Source of the DNA: Saussurea involucrata
Lineage: Eukaryota; Streptophyta; Magnoliopsida; Asterales; Asteraceae
DNA length: 64,000 nucleotides
Reading direction: 5' to 3'
Assembly: GCA_033807775.1 (NCBI GenBank)
Contig: CM066314.1
Location: 98,434,929-98,498,928 of the forward strand
The notes under the pieces are model-generated. The model made no database searches, was not told where the DNA came from, and worked only from the letters and a program-made list of their open reading frames with translations. Shown here in pieces: positions 33,960 to 46,658 of the stretch. Every line of letters begins with the position of its first letter. Within the stretch, counting starts at the first letter, position 1. The translations under genes were made by a program, and so were the position numbers.

Positions 33960-34500
33960 ACAGGCAGAGCATAAATGATCCTTATTGAATTTAACATTTG
34001 GTAAACCTTTGACCATATCAAGTTTTACCAGTTTATCTAGAGTATGAAAGTTTAAGTGACATAACCTGTTGTGCCATACCCAGGCTTCTTCACTTTTTCT
34101 TGCAACAAGACAAATGTTGTCCTTGTTTTTGGCATTGAAGTTCATTAGATACATATCACCTTTTCTTTTGGCTCGTAGAAGTTCAATTCCTGCATCTTCA
34201 CTTAGTAGAGAGCAGAATGTTCTTTTGAATAGTACATTGAATCCTGTGTCACAAAGTTGGCTTACACTGAGTAGGTTTTGTTTTAGGCCATCCACATATG
34301 CAACTTTGTGTACTGTGATATTCTCTTTCTTTATGACTCCATAGCCTTTGATATGCCCCTTTTTGTTATCTCCAAAAGTCACTGATCTACCATCTTGTTT
34401 TTCTTGGAATGTGGATAGAAGACTTCTGTTTCCAGTTATGTGCCTTTAGCATCCGGAGTCTAGATACCATATTGGCACAAACTGCTTCTGCAAAACAATC
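33960..34500 (-). pseudogene. Copia B protease and pre-integrase domain
   Basis: Minus strand: protease core YLDSGC followed at once by a TAA stop where C has an S codon, then RHITGNRSLLST. The GAG-pre-integrase region follows (HLCHLNFH-type: LCHLNFHTLDKLVKLDMVKG, HLCSACE), giving the zinc-binding HHCC module at the integrase N-terminus. It joins the integrase at 25836 once gypsy I is discounted. Confidence 0.85.
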
Positions 34501-35906
34501 ACATAGATTTAGGTACCCATATCCACATGGGTCCAGTTTCGTCAGAATTTTTCAGGTTTGCCTTGGCATTCTTGAAATACATTTTATTTTTTGTCGAAGA
34601 ATCAATTTGTTTCTCTTTTATATTTGATTTACTTGCAGAGAGAAAACAATTTGCACTACATAAATGATTATTTAACTTGAACATTAGATTAAAGCAATGA
34701 CAGTATTGAACATCAGAGGTGATTTACTTGAAATTTTCATTGAAAGCTTTAAACTGGGCCACAAAGGCATTACATTCTATTCTAGCATATGGCTTCCTAT
34801 TACAAGAAGATTTATGTAGATTAGATTGTAGGCAAAAATCTTTGTTTGTAGCAGCCTTCTGTGAGTCCCTTCTGGGGTGAACTTCTGTTGATTTCACTGT
34901 CACAGGTGAAAAAGATTTGTTAGGTTTTGTCCATTTACCCTTTTGTTGCCATGTTGGTTTCTCTTTTATTTTTAAAGGTTTTAAAAATTTTGAATCTTTT
35001 AGATTTTGAGAGGACATTAACTTTTTTTGTTTCAACTTTTTAAGCTCAATAGAGGTTTTGGCTTGTATGCACATATCCATAAAGACTGGACAGATAGGAA
35101 TTCCAGTGATTTTCTCTTTTGGAGAAATAGTTCTGTTAAGAACTTCAGAGGTTTGATTAACAACCTCTGTGTCACAAGGAAACTTTTTTATTCTGTCAGC
35201 CTCTGATTCGTCAGATGATGAATCGTCCTCATATACAGAGGTTGAGTCATCAATATTTCTTTCGACAGAGGCTGGAATTTCCGAGCATGTGTCATATTTG
35301 CTTTCTTCCTCTGAAAGATGACTTTCTAAGTCAACAGAGGTGTCTGACAAGATTTCTTCAGAGAGTTTTTGATCTATAGAAGGTGTGTATTAATTTTTAA
35401 ACATATCTATTTTCCCAATTTCCATAATTTCCTTTTCAATTATATTTCTTAGTTTTTCTTCTGAAAAGTTTGGTTTGAACTCAAGTGCTTCTGTAGATAA
35501 TTTCTTTTCAGAATCTATTGTGCAGACAAAAGCAACTTGAGTTTGAGTCTCTGGTTTACCAAACTTGAAGATTCCTATCTGATTTTTAGTTTTCAGATAT
35601 CTCTTTGGTTTGGATCCTCTTTTGACAGAGGTTGAAGGTGATAAGTCTGTGTTTTCAAACCACACATTTATCATCTTCATGGGTTTCCTTAAGTGAGGTT
35701 CCCCAGAGACTTTTACTCTCTTACTTACAGAGATTAAGTTTGGAAAATTAGGTTTGTTGACTTTTCCTACTGTAAATAGAGATGACAGAGGTTTATTCTT
35801 TTTGTTTTCTGTACCTTAATTAATATCATTGTACCCAATACCTCGCCTTCCTATTTGAGTATTTATTTTCTCATACACCTTTTGAGCATCACGATAATTT
35901 TTAATT
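34501..35906 (-). pseudogene. Copia B gag, C-terminal part
   Basis: Several minus-strand frames. 35680-35390 has NVWFENTDLSPS and GIFKFGKPETQTQVAFVC. 35350-34724 is acidic (STSVYEDDSSSDESEAD) then basic. 34684-34499 ends GPMWIWVPKSM, the WVPK motif before the protease. Similar blocks exist in C (44543-43155). It is broken by stops between blocks. The other half of this gag lies beyond the C insertion, from 47531. Confidence 0.75.
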
Positions 35907-35911
35907 AAAAC

Positions 35912-36778
35912 TGTTGGTTCCCGTTTTGCTTAGACAAGATTAACAGATCTATTAGTTCGAGTTTATGTTTGATGCGGAAGCGTATTTAAAGAACTAACAG
36001 ATATGTTTGATAGATTTAGAACACACAATATAAAGAAACAGTATTTTAAGAACAAAATGATATCTTAAAGATTACTGTCATTCGATATATAATAAGAACA
36101 CCAAGAACAGATTAAGAACTGTTTGATGTGTGTGAGAGAGTGTAAAGCTTAACAGGTTTGACGATATAAAGCATAAGCATGAAACTCAGATTCTTCGTTA
36201 AGTCCTTAAGATTGTTAAGGAATATCTCAACAAGAGACTTCCTTTTATACTACTCTAGGGGACTATAAAGCATGAGCTACAGTTAGAACGGATGGCATGA
36301 ATAGTAGAATGGATGACATGAACAGTTATACGTGTTGTATTGCATTTAATGCCGCAGACGTCTATGTTGTACTAAGCCCTATTGAGTCCACTCAGAGTTT
36401 GACACGTGTTGAAGTTGGACAGGGCATGCTATCATGCAAGTTGATGGACAGGTCCTAGGAACGGTAGCAAGATATTTCTTCAACAGTGGCAAGATATTAT
36501 AAATATCTTCCAAGTCTTCAGTCTGAACCGCATAGGCTTTGTAAAGGGTTACAGAGATTCTGAGGTCTGGTCTTCTGTAGAGCAGTCTTCACCGGGTTCC
36601 GAGTCTTTGGCCTTCTTTGTGCGTAAGACAGAGGTTCTGTAGGACACCTCTGTAGCTTCTGTAGCTTCTTGACCTTGATCTTTCGGAAGTGGCAGAGCCT
36701 CTGTAAGAGGCTTTCTTCACTTAGCCTATTTTTCACTACTTCTAAATACTTCTACGATTAGGAAGATTGAAGCTAACA
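35912..36778 (-). repeat. 3' LTR of C (867 bp)
   Basis: In + orientation, TGTTGGTTCCCGTTTTG to GAAGCTAACA. A G-box (GACACGTG) is near 36400. The hairpin at 36528-36565 has lost several pairs relative to the 5' LTR copy. Confidence 0.9.
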
Positions 36779-36961
36779 ATCTCCCCCTAAGTAGTGAAAA
36801 ATAAAAATTTGACATTGAAGTACTTTAGGCTAAGTTAGATAAGACAGAGGTTAAACAATACCTCGAAAGTTCTTTCATTCAGAAATATGCCAGAGGCATT
36901 TTACATTTGAGTATTATGAAAGATAAACTAAAAATGGTTTGCAGAGATTTTTGTTTGAGAA

Positions 36962-39900
36962 TCAGATGTTGGCGTCTTTGAAATCGTTGTAGCTTCTGTT
37001 GTCTCTTCCGACTTCTCTGATCTCATTGTAGAAACTGACGCAGAGTTCTCTTAAGCGGATTGTGGCATCAATCTCTCTGATGAAAGCATCTGCAGCGTCT
37101 CTATCCATTTGCTCGGTATCTCTGTATTTTACAAGGTTTGCTCTGAACATGTTTAGAGTACTGGTTGCGTACTTCTGACAGTCCATGGTCACAAAAAGTT
37201 TGACTTCGCCTTGTGGGTTTTGAAATACTAACCCAAACCTTGATTCTGTAATGATTGAGTTGGGCACAGTGTCAGGTGGGCAGTGATCCTCTGGTGGTCG
37301 AAGGTTCAGATGTTTGAGACCAAGATCCTTTCCTAGCTGAAAGTCTGTCAAACTGTAGATCAGAAGCCTTTCCCTCATTGCTTTTCTCAACACTTGATAG
37401 GCTCTGGTGTTTGGCTCTGTGTTGTAGTTGTCCTTCGTCCATTGCATAAGGTCAGGTAGATCATAGAGATTCAGATTCCTTAGGTCAGCATCAACGAAGG
37501 TGGTTTCTGAATTGTTTACCCTTCTGACTCTGTAAAGATTGTACATGACCCTTGGATAGGTTCTTGTAAAGGAGTACCTACAGAAGATTACCTTTTTGAT
37601 TTTGTGGATTGAGAAGACGTCTGCTCTGGTTCTTGGCTTTGTTCTGGTGAAGATGTTCTCAAATTCTTCTCTGATCTCTGGATATGTGACGTGATCTGTT
37701 GGATGATTGGTCTAAAAGGGTTGTTTGTAGAGGTATTTGTATACCACTTCGTCCATTCCATCGTATGTGGGACCAGGTGGTGGTACTTGTCTTATGAGAC
37801 TCTCCATCTGTCGAACAACTTCTGCAGCTCTACCTGTTAGTGGAATGTCTGACAGAGGCTTCAATCCATATGCCCAGTCTTCTACTTCAGGCTTTGGAGT
37901 TTGGAAGGCATCAAATGCGCTCTTCATCAATTTCCTTGTAGGCTTGGGCAATGATTTCTTTTTCTTGGGCTCTTCTGTGAGTTTCGCCTTTCCCTTGTTT
38001 TTGGCCTTTGGAGGTTCAGAACCTGTTGCCTCTGTAGGTTTGAGTGTTGGCGCTTCTGTTGGAATGATGGGTGTTGCCTCTATAGGTGTTGACACTTTTG
38101 TGGCGTTGGTTCTGTTGGCTTGATTGGCTCTGTAACCTCTGTTGGAGGTTCTTTGGTGACTTCTTCTGTGAGCTCGGTTTCTGTGGGTTGAGGAATGTTG
38201 AATCTTCTTGCCATTCATAAAGATAATGTAAACCTCTGTCTTTCTTCAACTCATTGCGCCATTCGTTCAGTCATTGTGTTGTGCATATTTCTTAGAACAG
38301 AAGAAGCAGAGGTCTTTGCACTTTTTGATTTGTGGGCAATATACTTTCTTCTTGGGATGGTTTGGGGTTTTTCTATTGGTTTTGTAGCTGGGGAGGGAAG
38401 ATCTTCTTCTGAAGAGGATGACAGATGTTGAGCATCTACTTCAAACATTGTAGGGAATTCCACAGAGGTGGGTGTTTCCTCTGTGGTCTTTTGAGCTTCT
38501 GTTCCCCCAGGTTGTTGGTTTGTTGAAGGACTTTCTTCCAAGATGATTACCACAGGGGTGGTTGTTGCCTATGTGGTCTGTTGAGTTTGTTGTTTTTAGG
38601 TTTGTTTTGGAGGGGCTTGGTTGAAGGGTTCTGTGGCTATTGGTGTAGCTGGAAGTCCTCTGCTCGTAGCTTTCTCCCTTGTATTCTCCCCCTCAGGATG
38701 ATCTGATGGACTAGGGTGGTCATCATCAGAGTCATCCTGACCCTTATCAGAAGTACCCTCTGCTCTGCAAGAAGCTTTGGGTTTCTTTGGTAGTTCTGCT
38801 CCTGCGGCCATCAACTTTGCGCATACATCATCACAGAGGCTGAATAGAGTTGCAAGCTCTGCTTCTGTGTTGAAGCGCATTCTGCTGACACTTGCTCTGA
38901 ACTCTTTAACGTAGTTGGCATTTGCAGTTGTGAAGGAGATGATGACTTCTGTGACCTGGTTTATCACATTCTGCCCGAGCTCTGTTAGATGTGCTCTGGT
39001 CATGTAGTCTTTAGGCTGCATCAGCACAGTGTTGCGCATTGCTTCTTGTTGTACGTGTTTCAGGACCTTCTGTAGATCTGCAGGTGTAATGCCCTTTGGT
39101 TTGTTGGATTGCTTGTTCAGTTGTTCAAGGAAATGTTTGGCGGCAGAAGTGGCAGTTGTTTCAGCTGAAGACTTCATCTGGGTAATGGCGGATTTCACCT
39201 CTATGGACAGATTGTCCATTTTGGTGTTCAGATTTAGTAAGGTCGTCGATGTTGTCTCTGCAAAAGATTTGAAAGAGCTTTGCAACTCTTTCATGGTTTG
39301 GTTCACAGAGGTGACAAGGGTTTGGAACTCATCCCTTGATACATGTGTTCCTGTGGTAACCTCTGGAGGAACACATTCGTCTCCAGAGTTAGTCCCTGCT
39401 CCTGGGACACCTTCGTTCACCCTTGTTTGTACGTTGGGGGTGGAAGGATTTCCATCTGATCTTCGAGAAGAAATTTGAGTTTCAATCTCTACAGAAGTTC
39501 TGCGAAGAACAGTGTCCAGATCCACTCCAGAGGTGGGTATCAGAATGTTCTTCTTTTGACTTGAAGACTTGTCTAGAGTCTCTTCGTCTTTGTGCTCACT
39601 ACTTCTCTCTGAAAGAAATTTTGGCCCTAAATTATGCGTGGCAGAGGAAACGAATTCCTCTGTAGGGTGTTCTAGTGTTATCTGGGGTGATGGATCACGA
39701 ACTATAGGTGAGTCTCTCTGAGGAGACTCCCTAGGAATGGATTCCCCGGTTTCTGTGGGCGCAGAGGTTGAAAGAATAACCGCTGGCTGGATGGGTTGGG
39801 TTTGGATCGAGATGTGCTGCTCTTGTTCAATAACACCTTCTGCAGCTAGACCTGCGGTGTTAGAAGTGTGGGTTGCACTGGGAGGGGTTTGAGGATGTGT

Positions 39901-40255
39901 GCCTTCTACTTCTTCGGCATCTTTTTCTATCCCTTTTTCTTTTCCTCCCATTATATCTAAAGCCTCTGTAACCTCATCTCTTTTCCACTCAGCTTCTGTT
40001 TGTAGCCTAATCCTTTCCTTAGTGGCATCATCTGACGTATCGATTTCTTCTATACCTTCTTCTGAAGATGGGCTTGGACTCCTTATGTGGACGTTCAATC
40101 CCTGTTGGATGAAGGGGTTCTGTAGAATGTTTGGAGTTTCAGCCGGTTGATCTCTGGGGGTTTGGTCATCATCTTGCAGATTTGTGTCAACGCCAGAGAT
40201 AGAAAAGTCTTGTTCTTCTGTGGTGTGGTGGTCAAGTGGTGGTGCATTCCAAGAT
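36962..40255 (-). pseudogene. Accessory gene of C, N-terminal domain deleted
   Basis: It continues in frame from RT at about 40255. It holds the acidic/Ser-Thr linker, a coiled coil (VNQTMKELQSSFKSFAETTS region), then DDSDDDHPSPSDHPEGE near 38700, the family's acidic motif. Basic KKKKSLPKPTRKL-type sequence follows at 38218-37712. The C-terminal domain (37546-36962) has DADLRNLNLYDLPDL, SLTDFQLGKD, RFGLVFQNP and CQKYATSTLNMFR, ending VGRDNRSYNDFKDANI. Frame breaks occur near 38590, 38250 and 37700. The W/NRC N-terminal domain and most of the basic clusters seen in B are gone. Confidence 0.75.
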
Positions 40256-43197
40256 TTTTGTGGATACCAGAGACCAAGATTTTTGGTCCCCTTTAGGTAT
40301 CTAACGATTCTCTTAACAGCATCATAATGTGATTTCTTAGGATTAGCTTGATAACGTGCACAAAGACATGTGGCATGCATAATGTCAGGTCTGCTAGCAG
40401 TTAAGTATAACAGAGATCCAATCATGCCTCTGTAGAGAGTGCATTATACAGAGATGCCATCTGGATCTAAGAATAACTTATTTCCAGCGGCCATTGGTGT
40501 TTTCATTGCAGAGTTATCAGAGAGGCTATACTTGGAAAGAATGTCAGAGACATTTTTGGCCTGATTTATAAAAATTCCCTCTGACGATTGTTTGACTTGG
40601 AATCCGAGGAAGAATGTTAATTCTCCCATCATACTCATTTCAAACTCACTTTGCATGAGTTTTTCAAAACTTTTGCACTCTTCTGTATTAGTAGACCCAA
40701 AAATTATGTCGTCCACATAGATTTGTACAAGCATTATTTCACTGTTTTTACGTTTATAGAATAAGGTAGTATCTGTTGTACCTCTGTCGTAGCCATTGAC
40801 CAGAAGAAAGATAGAAAGTCGTTCGTACCATGCTCTTGGAGCCTGTTTCTGTCCGTACAGAGCCTTTTCAAGGTAGTACACATGCCTTGGGAACTTTGAG
40901 CTTTCAAACCCTGGTGGCTGATTTACGTAAACCTCTTCTTGGATTTCACCGTTGAGAAAAGCTGATTTCACGTCCATGTGATAGACTTTGAAACCTCTGT
41001 GGGCTGCGAAGGCTAAGAATATTCTTATTGCTTCGAGTCGTGCGACAGGGGCAAAAGTCTCATCGTAGTGTATGCCTTCTTCTTGTCTATATCCCTTGGC
41101 CACTAATCGTGCTTTGTTTCTGATGACCACTCCATTTTCATCCTTCTTATTTCTGTAGACCCACTTAGTCCCAATGGCCTGTTTCCCCCGTGGCAGAGGT
41201 ACTAGAGTCCAGACTTTGTTGCGCTCAAACTGCAGAAGCTCATCTTGCATGGCGTCTACACAGTTTGGGTCGTCAAGGGCTTCAGAAATCTTTTTTGGCT
41301 CTATCACACTAATAAAGTTCGTAAAGAAACAAAAATTAGCAGTGGCAGACCTTGTTTTTACCGTGTCAGAGGGTTCACCAATTATTTGGCTTGGAGGATG
41401 GCTTTTTGTCCACTGAGTTGTGCGTGGATGATGGTCACCAATGTCATCGAATTGTTCTTCAAAGGCTTCTTGTTCTTCTTCTTCTTCTTCTTCTTGTGGA
41501 ATGATTGGTATGAGTGGTGGTGGAGTTTGTTCCTCTGAAGGCGTATAGACTTGGTCCTCTATATCCTCTGTTATTGGTTCCTCTGTGGATTGTGGAGTTT
41601 GTTCTTCAGCAGCTTCTGTGGTCGTTTTCCTCTGTGTTTCATCTTCTGTAGACTCTTCCTCATCATTTGCATCTGTAGCATTTACAGAAGAAGATGAAGC
41701 ATTATTTGGACCAGTTAGAGTCATACCTGTAGGATTTTGACCGAAAGAAGATTGTTCTGCAGAAGCTCTGATTGTTCCAACAGAGGGATCAATGTCGTCG
41801 TGGAACATCTCTAGAAATAGAAGATTGAAGTCTTCTTTTGTTTGTGAGATGCCAGAGGATTCCCCTTTAAGTCCGAGTTCTGAACTGATTTACTCAGAAG
41901 TCTTTTGGAATGAATCATCAAAAGAAACATTGATGCTTTCTACGATCTTGCGAGACTTTGTAAGGTATACTCTATAGGCTTTGGAAGTGGCAGAGTATCC
42001 AATGAAATTTCCTTCGTCAGCTTTTACCTCAAACTTTCATCTGGAATCTCTGTCGTTTAAAACAAAACATTTACATCCAAACACATGGAAAAACTTGATG
42101 TTTGGCCGCCTTTTGTTGATCAGTTCGTAAGGAGTCTTGATGTGTCTTTTCACAATGGTTGAACGATTCTGTGTATAACAAGCGGTAGAAATTGCTTCTG
42201 CCTAAAAGTTCATCGGTAATCCGCATGCTGATAGCATAGTTCTTGCGGCCTCCACGAGCGTTCGATTCTTTCTTTCGACTACACCGTTCTGCTGTGGAGT
42301 GCGTGCGGCAGAGAAGTTCTGTGATATTCCTTCTGTAGAAAGATAGGCTTCAATGACAGAGTTTTTAAATTCTGTGCCATTGTCACTTCTTAACTTCTGT
42401 ATTATGCATTCATAAAGAACTTGGATTCTTTTCATTAGATTAGTCAAGATGATTGGAACATCTAATTTCTTTCGGACAAATTCAACCCATGTGAATCGCG
42501 AATACTCATCAATTAAGACAAGTATGTATTTCTTGCCACCTAGGCTCTGTATGGCAATGGGACCGCAGAGGTCGACATGAAGCATGTACAGAGGCCTAGT
42601 GCAAGACACATCTGTTTTGCCTCTGTGGGAAGCTCTTCTGAGTTTTCCCATTTCACAGGCAGAACACAAATGATCCTTATTAAATTTAACATTAGGCAAA
42701 CCTTTAACTAGATCAAGTTTGACCAGTTTATCCAAGGTGTGAAAGTTCAAGTGACAGAACCTGTTATGCCATAACCAGGCTTCCTCACTTTTGCAGGCTA
42801 CAAGGCAAACTTTGTCCTTGTTCTTGGAACTGAAATTCATCAGATATAGATCACCTCTTCTTTCGGCTCGCTGAAGTTCCATTCCTGTGTCTTCACTTTT
42901 CAGACAGCAGAAAGTTCTTTTGAATAACACATCGAATCCTGTATCACAAAGTTGGCTTACACTGAGTAGGTTGTGTTTAAGGCCATCCACAAATGCAACT
43001 TTGTATACATAAACGTTTTCCTTCTTTATGACTCCATAGCCTTTGATGTGTCCCTTTTTGTCGTCTCCAAAAGTTACAGATCCACCATCGAGTGTTTCTT
43101 TGTACGTGGATAGTAAACTTCTGTCGCCAGTCAAGTGCCTTGAGCATCCGGAGTCTAGATACCAGATTGGCACATACCGCTTCTGCAAGACAAGCAC
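40256..43197 (-). pseudogene. Copia C pol: protease, integrase, RT (RNase H lost)
   Basis: From 43197: protease (YLDSGCSRHLTGDRSLLST), pre-integrase (FCHLNFHTLDKL, HLCSACE), integrase (HVDLCGPIAIQ, RSDNGTEFKN, QQNGVVERK). A TAG replaces the W after LPMNF at about 42203, and more stops occur near 42040 and 41890. The acidic linker follows. RT (41808-40444) is well kept (RLVAKGYRQEEGIHYDETFA, MDVKSAFLNGEIQEEVY, LVQIYVDDIIFGS, SMMGELTFFLGFQVK) and a stop follows GISV. RNase H is cut after NLGLWYPQK, where the accessory gene begins. Confidence 0.87.
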
Positions 43198-46100
43198 AGA
43201 GACTTAGGTACCCATATCCATATGGGTCCATTATTGAAATACATTTTATCTTTTGTAGAAGAATCGGATTGTTTCTTTGTAGGTTTTGACTTTTGAATTT
43301 GAGTAGAGAGTAAACAATCTTGACTGGAGAAGTGATTATTTAGTTTGAACATAAGATCAAAGCAATGACAATATTGAATATGAGACGTGATTTGCTTGAA
43401 CTTTTCATTGAATTCATTGAACTGAGCCACAGATGCATTACATTCTTTCTTAACACTAGATTTCCTATTACAAGAAGATCTATGAATACTAGAATGTTGT
43501 TTGCAAAAGCTTTGTTTAGTTCCTGCCTTCTGTGAGTCTCTTCTGTGGTGAACATCTTTCTTCACTGTCACAGAGGAAAAAGATTTGTTAACTTTAGGCC
43601 ATTTTCCCTTTTGTTGCCAAGTGGGATTTTCGTTAATTTGCCTTAAAGGTTTTGAAAATTTTGAACTTTTAGGATCTACAGAAGTCTTCTTTTAAAGATT
43701 TAACATATCAAGCTCAACAGAGGTTTTGACTTGTAAATACAAGTTTAGAAAATCTGGGCAGATAGGTATCTCTGTGATTTACTCTTTTGGAGAAATAGTT
43801 CTGTTAAGAACTTCAGAGTAGAATTTAACATCCTCTGTGTCATAGTGAACTATCCCTGATGTAACATCTGTCTCTGAGTCGTCAGAAGATGAATCGTCCT
43901 CATATACAGAGGTTGAGTCATCTCTTTCGACAGAGGCTGGATTTTCCGAGCATGTATCGTACGGGCTTTCTTCCTCTGTAGAATAACTTTCATAGACGGC
44001 AGTGGTTTCGGATAAGATCTCTTCAGCGACAATTTTATCTACAGAAGATGTACAGAAGTTTTCTAAAACGTTTGTTTTCCATACTTCCAAAATTTCCTTT
44101 TCAATTGTTTCTTTAAGTTTTTCTTCTGAAAAGGTGGGTTTAAACTCAGGAGCTTATGCCGATAATTTCTTTTCGACATTTATCATACAGACGAAAGCAA
44201 CCTGCGTTTGAGTCTTTGGTTTACCAAACTTAAAGATACCAATCTGATCTTGTGTTTTCAGATATTTCTTTGGTTTGATTCCTCTATTGATAGAGGTTGA
44301 AGATGATGAATCTGTGTTTTCAAACCACACATTGATCATCTTCGTATGTTTCCTCAAGTGAGGTTCCACAGAGATTTTAGCCCTTTTACTTATAGAGAGT
44401 AAGTTTGGAAAATCTGGTTTGTTCGTTTTTCCTAACACAAACAGAGAAGACAGAGGTTTAATTCTTTTGCCTTCAACACCTAGGGTAATATCATCGTACC
44501 CTATACCCCGTCTTCCTATTTGTGAGTTTACTTTCTCATACACCTTCTGTGCATCTTTATAGTTTTTAAGTAAAACATCTCTACTGAGTAGATCTTGCCA
44601 AAGTATCTCTCTCTCTCTCTTTGAAAGTATTCTTTGAGAGCTCTTATGTCTGTTGTTTCACTCCTAGAAACTGAAAGTTCTTTTGTTTTGACTTTTAGAG
44701 TAGAGGTTAGTTCAGAAATTTGCCTTTTTAAAGGATCTAGATTTTTGTTCCAATTCTTTTCTACTCTTTCCTTTTCTTCAAAAATTTTGGCTTTTTCTTG
44801 AGTGTGAAACCTTACTTCTCTATCATTAAAGGTGAGTCTTTTCTGAATGCTTTCATTTATCTCTTTTAGTTCAATCAGTTCAATGTTAAGTTTAAGTAAA
44901 TTATCATCTACAGAATTAGTACAAGAGGTAGAGTTTGAAGCGGATACCTCAGTGTCAGTGTCGTAGTCGACTTCTGCCATGCCACAGAATAGGGCAGTGG
45001 TGGTGTATTCATCGTCAGAGGTAGAGTCTGACTCGAAGTCCTCCTTGTTAGCCTCAGAATGCCCTTTGTTCGCCATTAGGGATTTTTGCGCATAATACTC
45101 AGCCTTCTTTTTGTAAAAAGCTGAGTCCTTCTGTGGGCGATTTGGTCTACTTCTGCATTCATTTGCGAAATGGCCTGGCTTCTCGCAGTTGAAACAACCT
45201 TGGGGAGTGTTTCCAGCACGATCGTCGGACTTCTGTCGGTCTCCACCTTTCTCCGTTCGGCATTCGTTTGCGTAATGACCAGGCTTGCCACACTTGTAGC
45301 ATTCTTGTTGTGTGTGGCTCACCTTGTCATCTGACCTCTATCGGTCATTACCTCTGTAGTTTCTGTCGCTTGACCTCTGTCGGTCATTTCTATCAACTGA
45401 CCTCTGTCGGTCACTCGATTCTTCTCTTCTTCCATCATCTCTTCTATCACCTCGGTTGTCTCTGCCATATCGATCAATTTCTGAACCCCTCTGGTTTCCT
45501 CTGAACTCTCTCGTCAACAGAGCTAAGGATTTAGCTAATGACGCAAGAGTTATCTCTTCTTCTATTAGCTCGTCTTCTTCGCTATCAACTATCACTATCT
45601 TCTTCTTCTCCTTCTTCTCCTCTGTTCCTCTCTCATTTCTCGGTCTCTATGCAGCCTCTGTAGATTTACTAACCAATGCGTATGGTGCAATGGTTAGTGT
45701 TTTAGCCTGTGCTATTTGAGGCTCCTGTGCGGCTAGTGTTCCATATAGATCAGAGAGTGTCCAGGAGTCTAGATCTTTGTTTGTTTGTAAAGACATAGAC
45801 AACTGGAGCCATTCATTATTCTGGCTCTTTAGAAACATGACGTTATTTTCTTCTGAGGTTCTGTCAATGCCAGACTTTCTACATTTGTTTATGAGAGAGT
45901 TGAACCTGTCGTACGTCGTTTGCAGAGATTCTGTTGCAGAGGCTCTAAAGGCATGATATTCATTTATGTATTGTGCCCTTCGGTTCTTCTGCGTTTTAGC
46001 ACCCCCTTCCACCTGTCTTTCTAATTCTTTCCAAAGATCGTGCGCTGATTCGCATGCATCTAAGGATTGAAAAAGTTCGTTGGGGATAGCCATGATCAAT

Positions 46101-46365
46101 ATTCTTTTTGTTTTCTGTGCAACTTCATCTTCTGCCTTTTCTTCATCTGATGTTCAGGGATTTCAAGAGATTTAGCAGTAGCTGGTACTCGTTGTACTAT
46201 TATCATGGGAACTTGAGGAGGGTTGTAAAGATATTGTACGAGAGTTTTTTCAGTACCCTCAAAGAAATGGATCATTCTTATCTTCCATTGAGGATACTCA
46301 TCTCGAAGGAGAGTAGGAGGCTTGGTTAGTGAACCAGCAGTGAAAAAATTATTTGTATTTGTCAT
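43198..46365 (-). pseudogene. Copia C gag (large, frameshifted)
   Basis: Start ATG at 46365 (MTNTNNFFTAGSL). The UBN2-type core continues after a frame break near 46120 (MAIPNELFQSLDACESAHDL, TYDRFNSLINKC). An Arg/Asp/Ser-rich stretch (DRQRS repeats, 45595-45338) is followed by two CCHC knuckles (CYKCGKPGHYANEC, CFNCEKPGHFANEC; 45300-45150). An acidic segment and a coiled coil (KLNIELIELKEINE to about 44600) follow, then the C-terminal blocks ending GPIWIWVPKS (about 43210). The large size and coiled coil fit Sirevirus gag. Knuckles bind RNA; the protein forms the particle. Confidence 0.82.
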
Positions 46366-46658
46366 TGTAAGAGTTTCGAAGGTTCTGAAAAAATAATATG
46401 ACGAAAGAGTATGAGTCTGATGATCTGGAAGGTTTTCTGGGTTTTAACAGTTCCCAGAGTGCACTTTAATGGAGTTTTAACCTGGAAAAAAATAGTTTCT
46501 TTTAAGAATACCACTTTCGAATAAATCGAAAAATGATAGGAAAACAGAAACTTTTCAACGAAATGAAGAACATGTTAAAACAGAATGATGTCTATCACAA
46601 ATCTTGTAACAAAGAGGATCACTTGATATTAAAAATCAAGGATGGCTCTGATACCAAT
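46366..46658 (-). other. Leader and primer binding site of C
   Basis: Untranslated leader. The rc primer site GCTCTGATACCA is at 46645-46656, two bases inside the 5' LTR. Nothing else is recognised. Confidence 0.8.
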
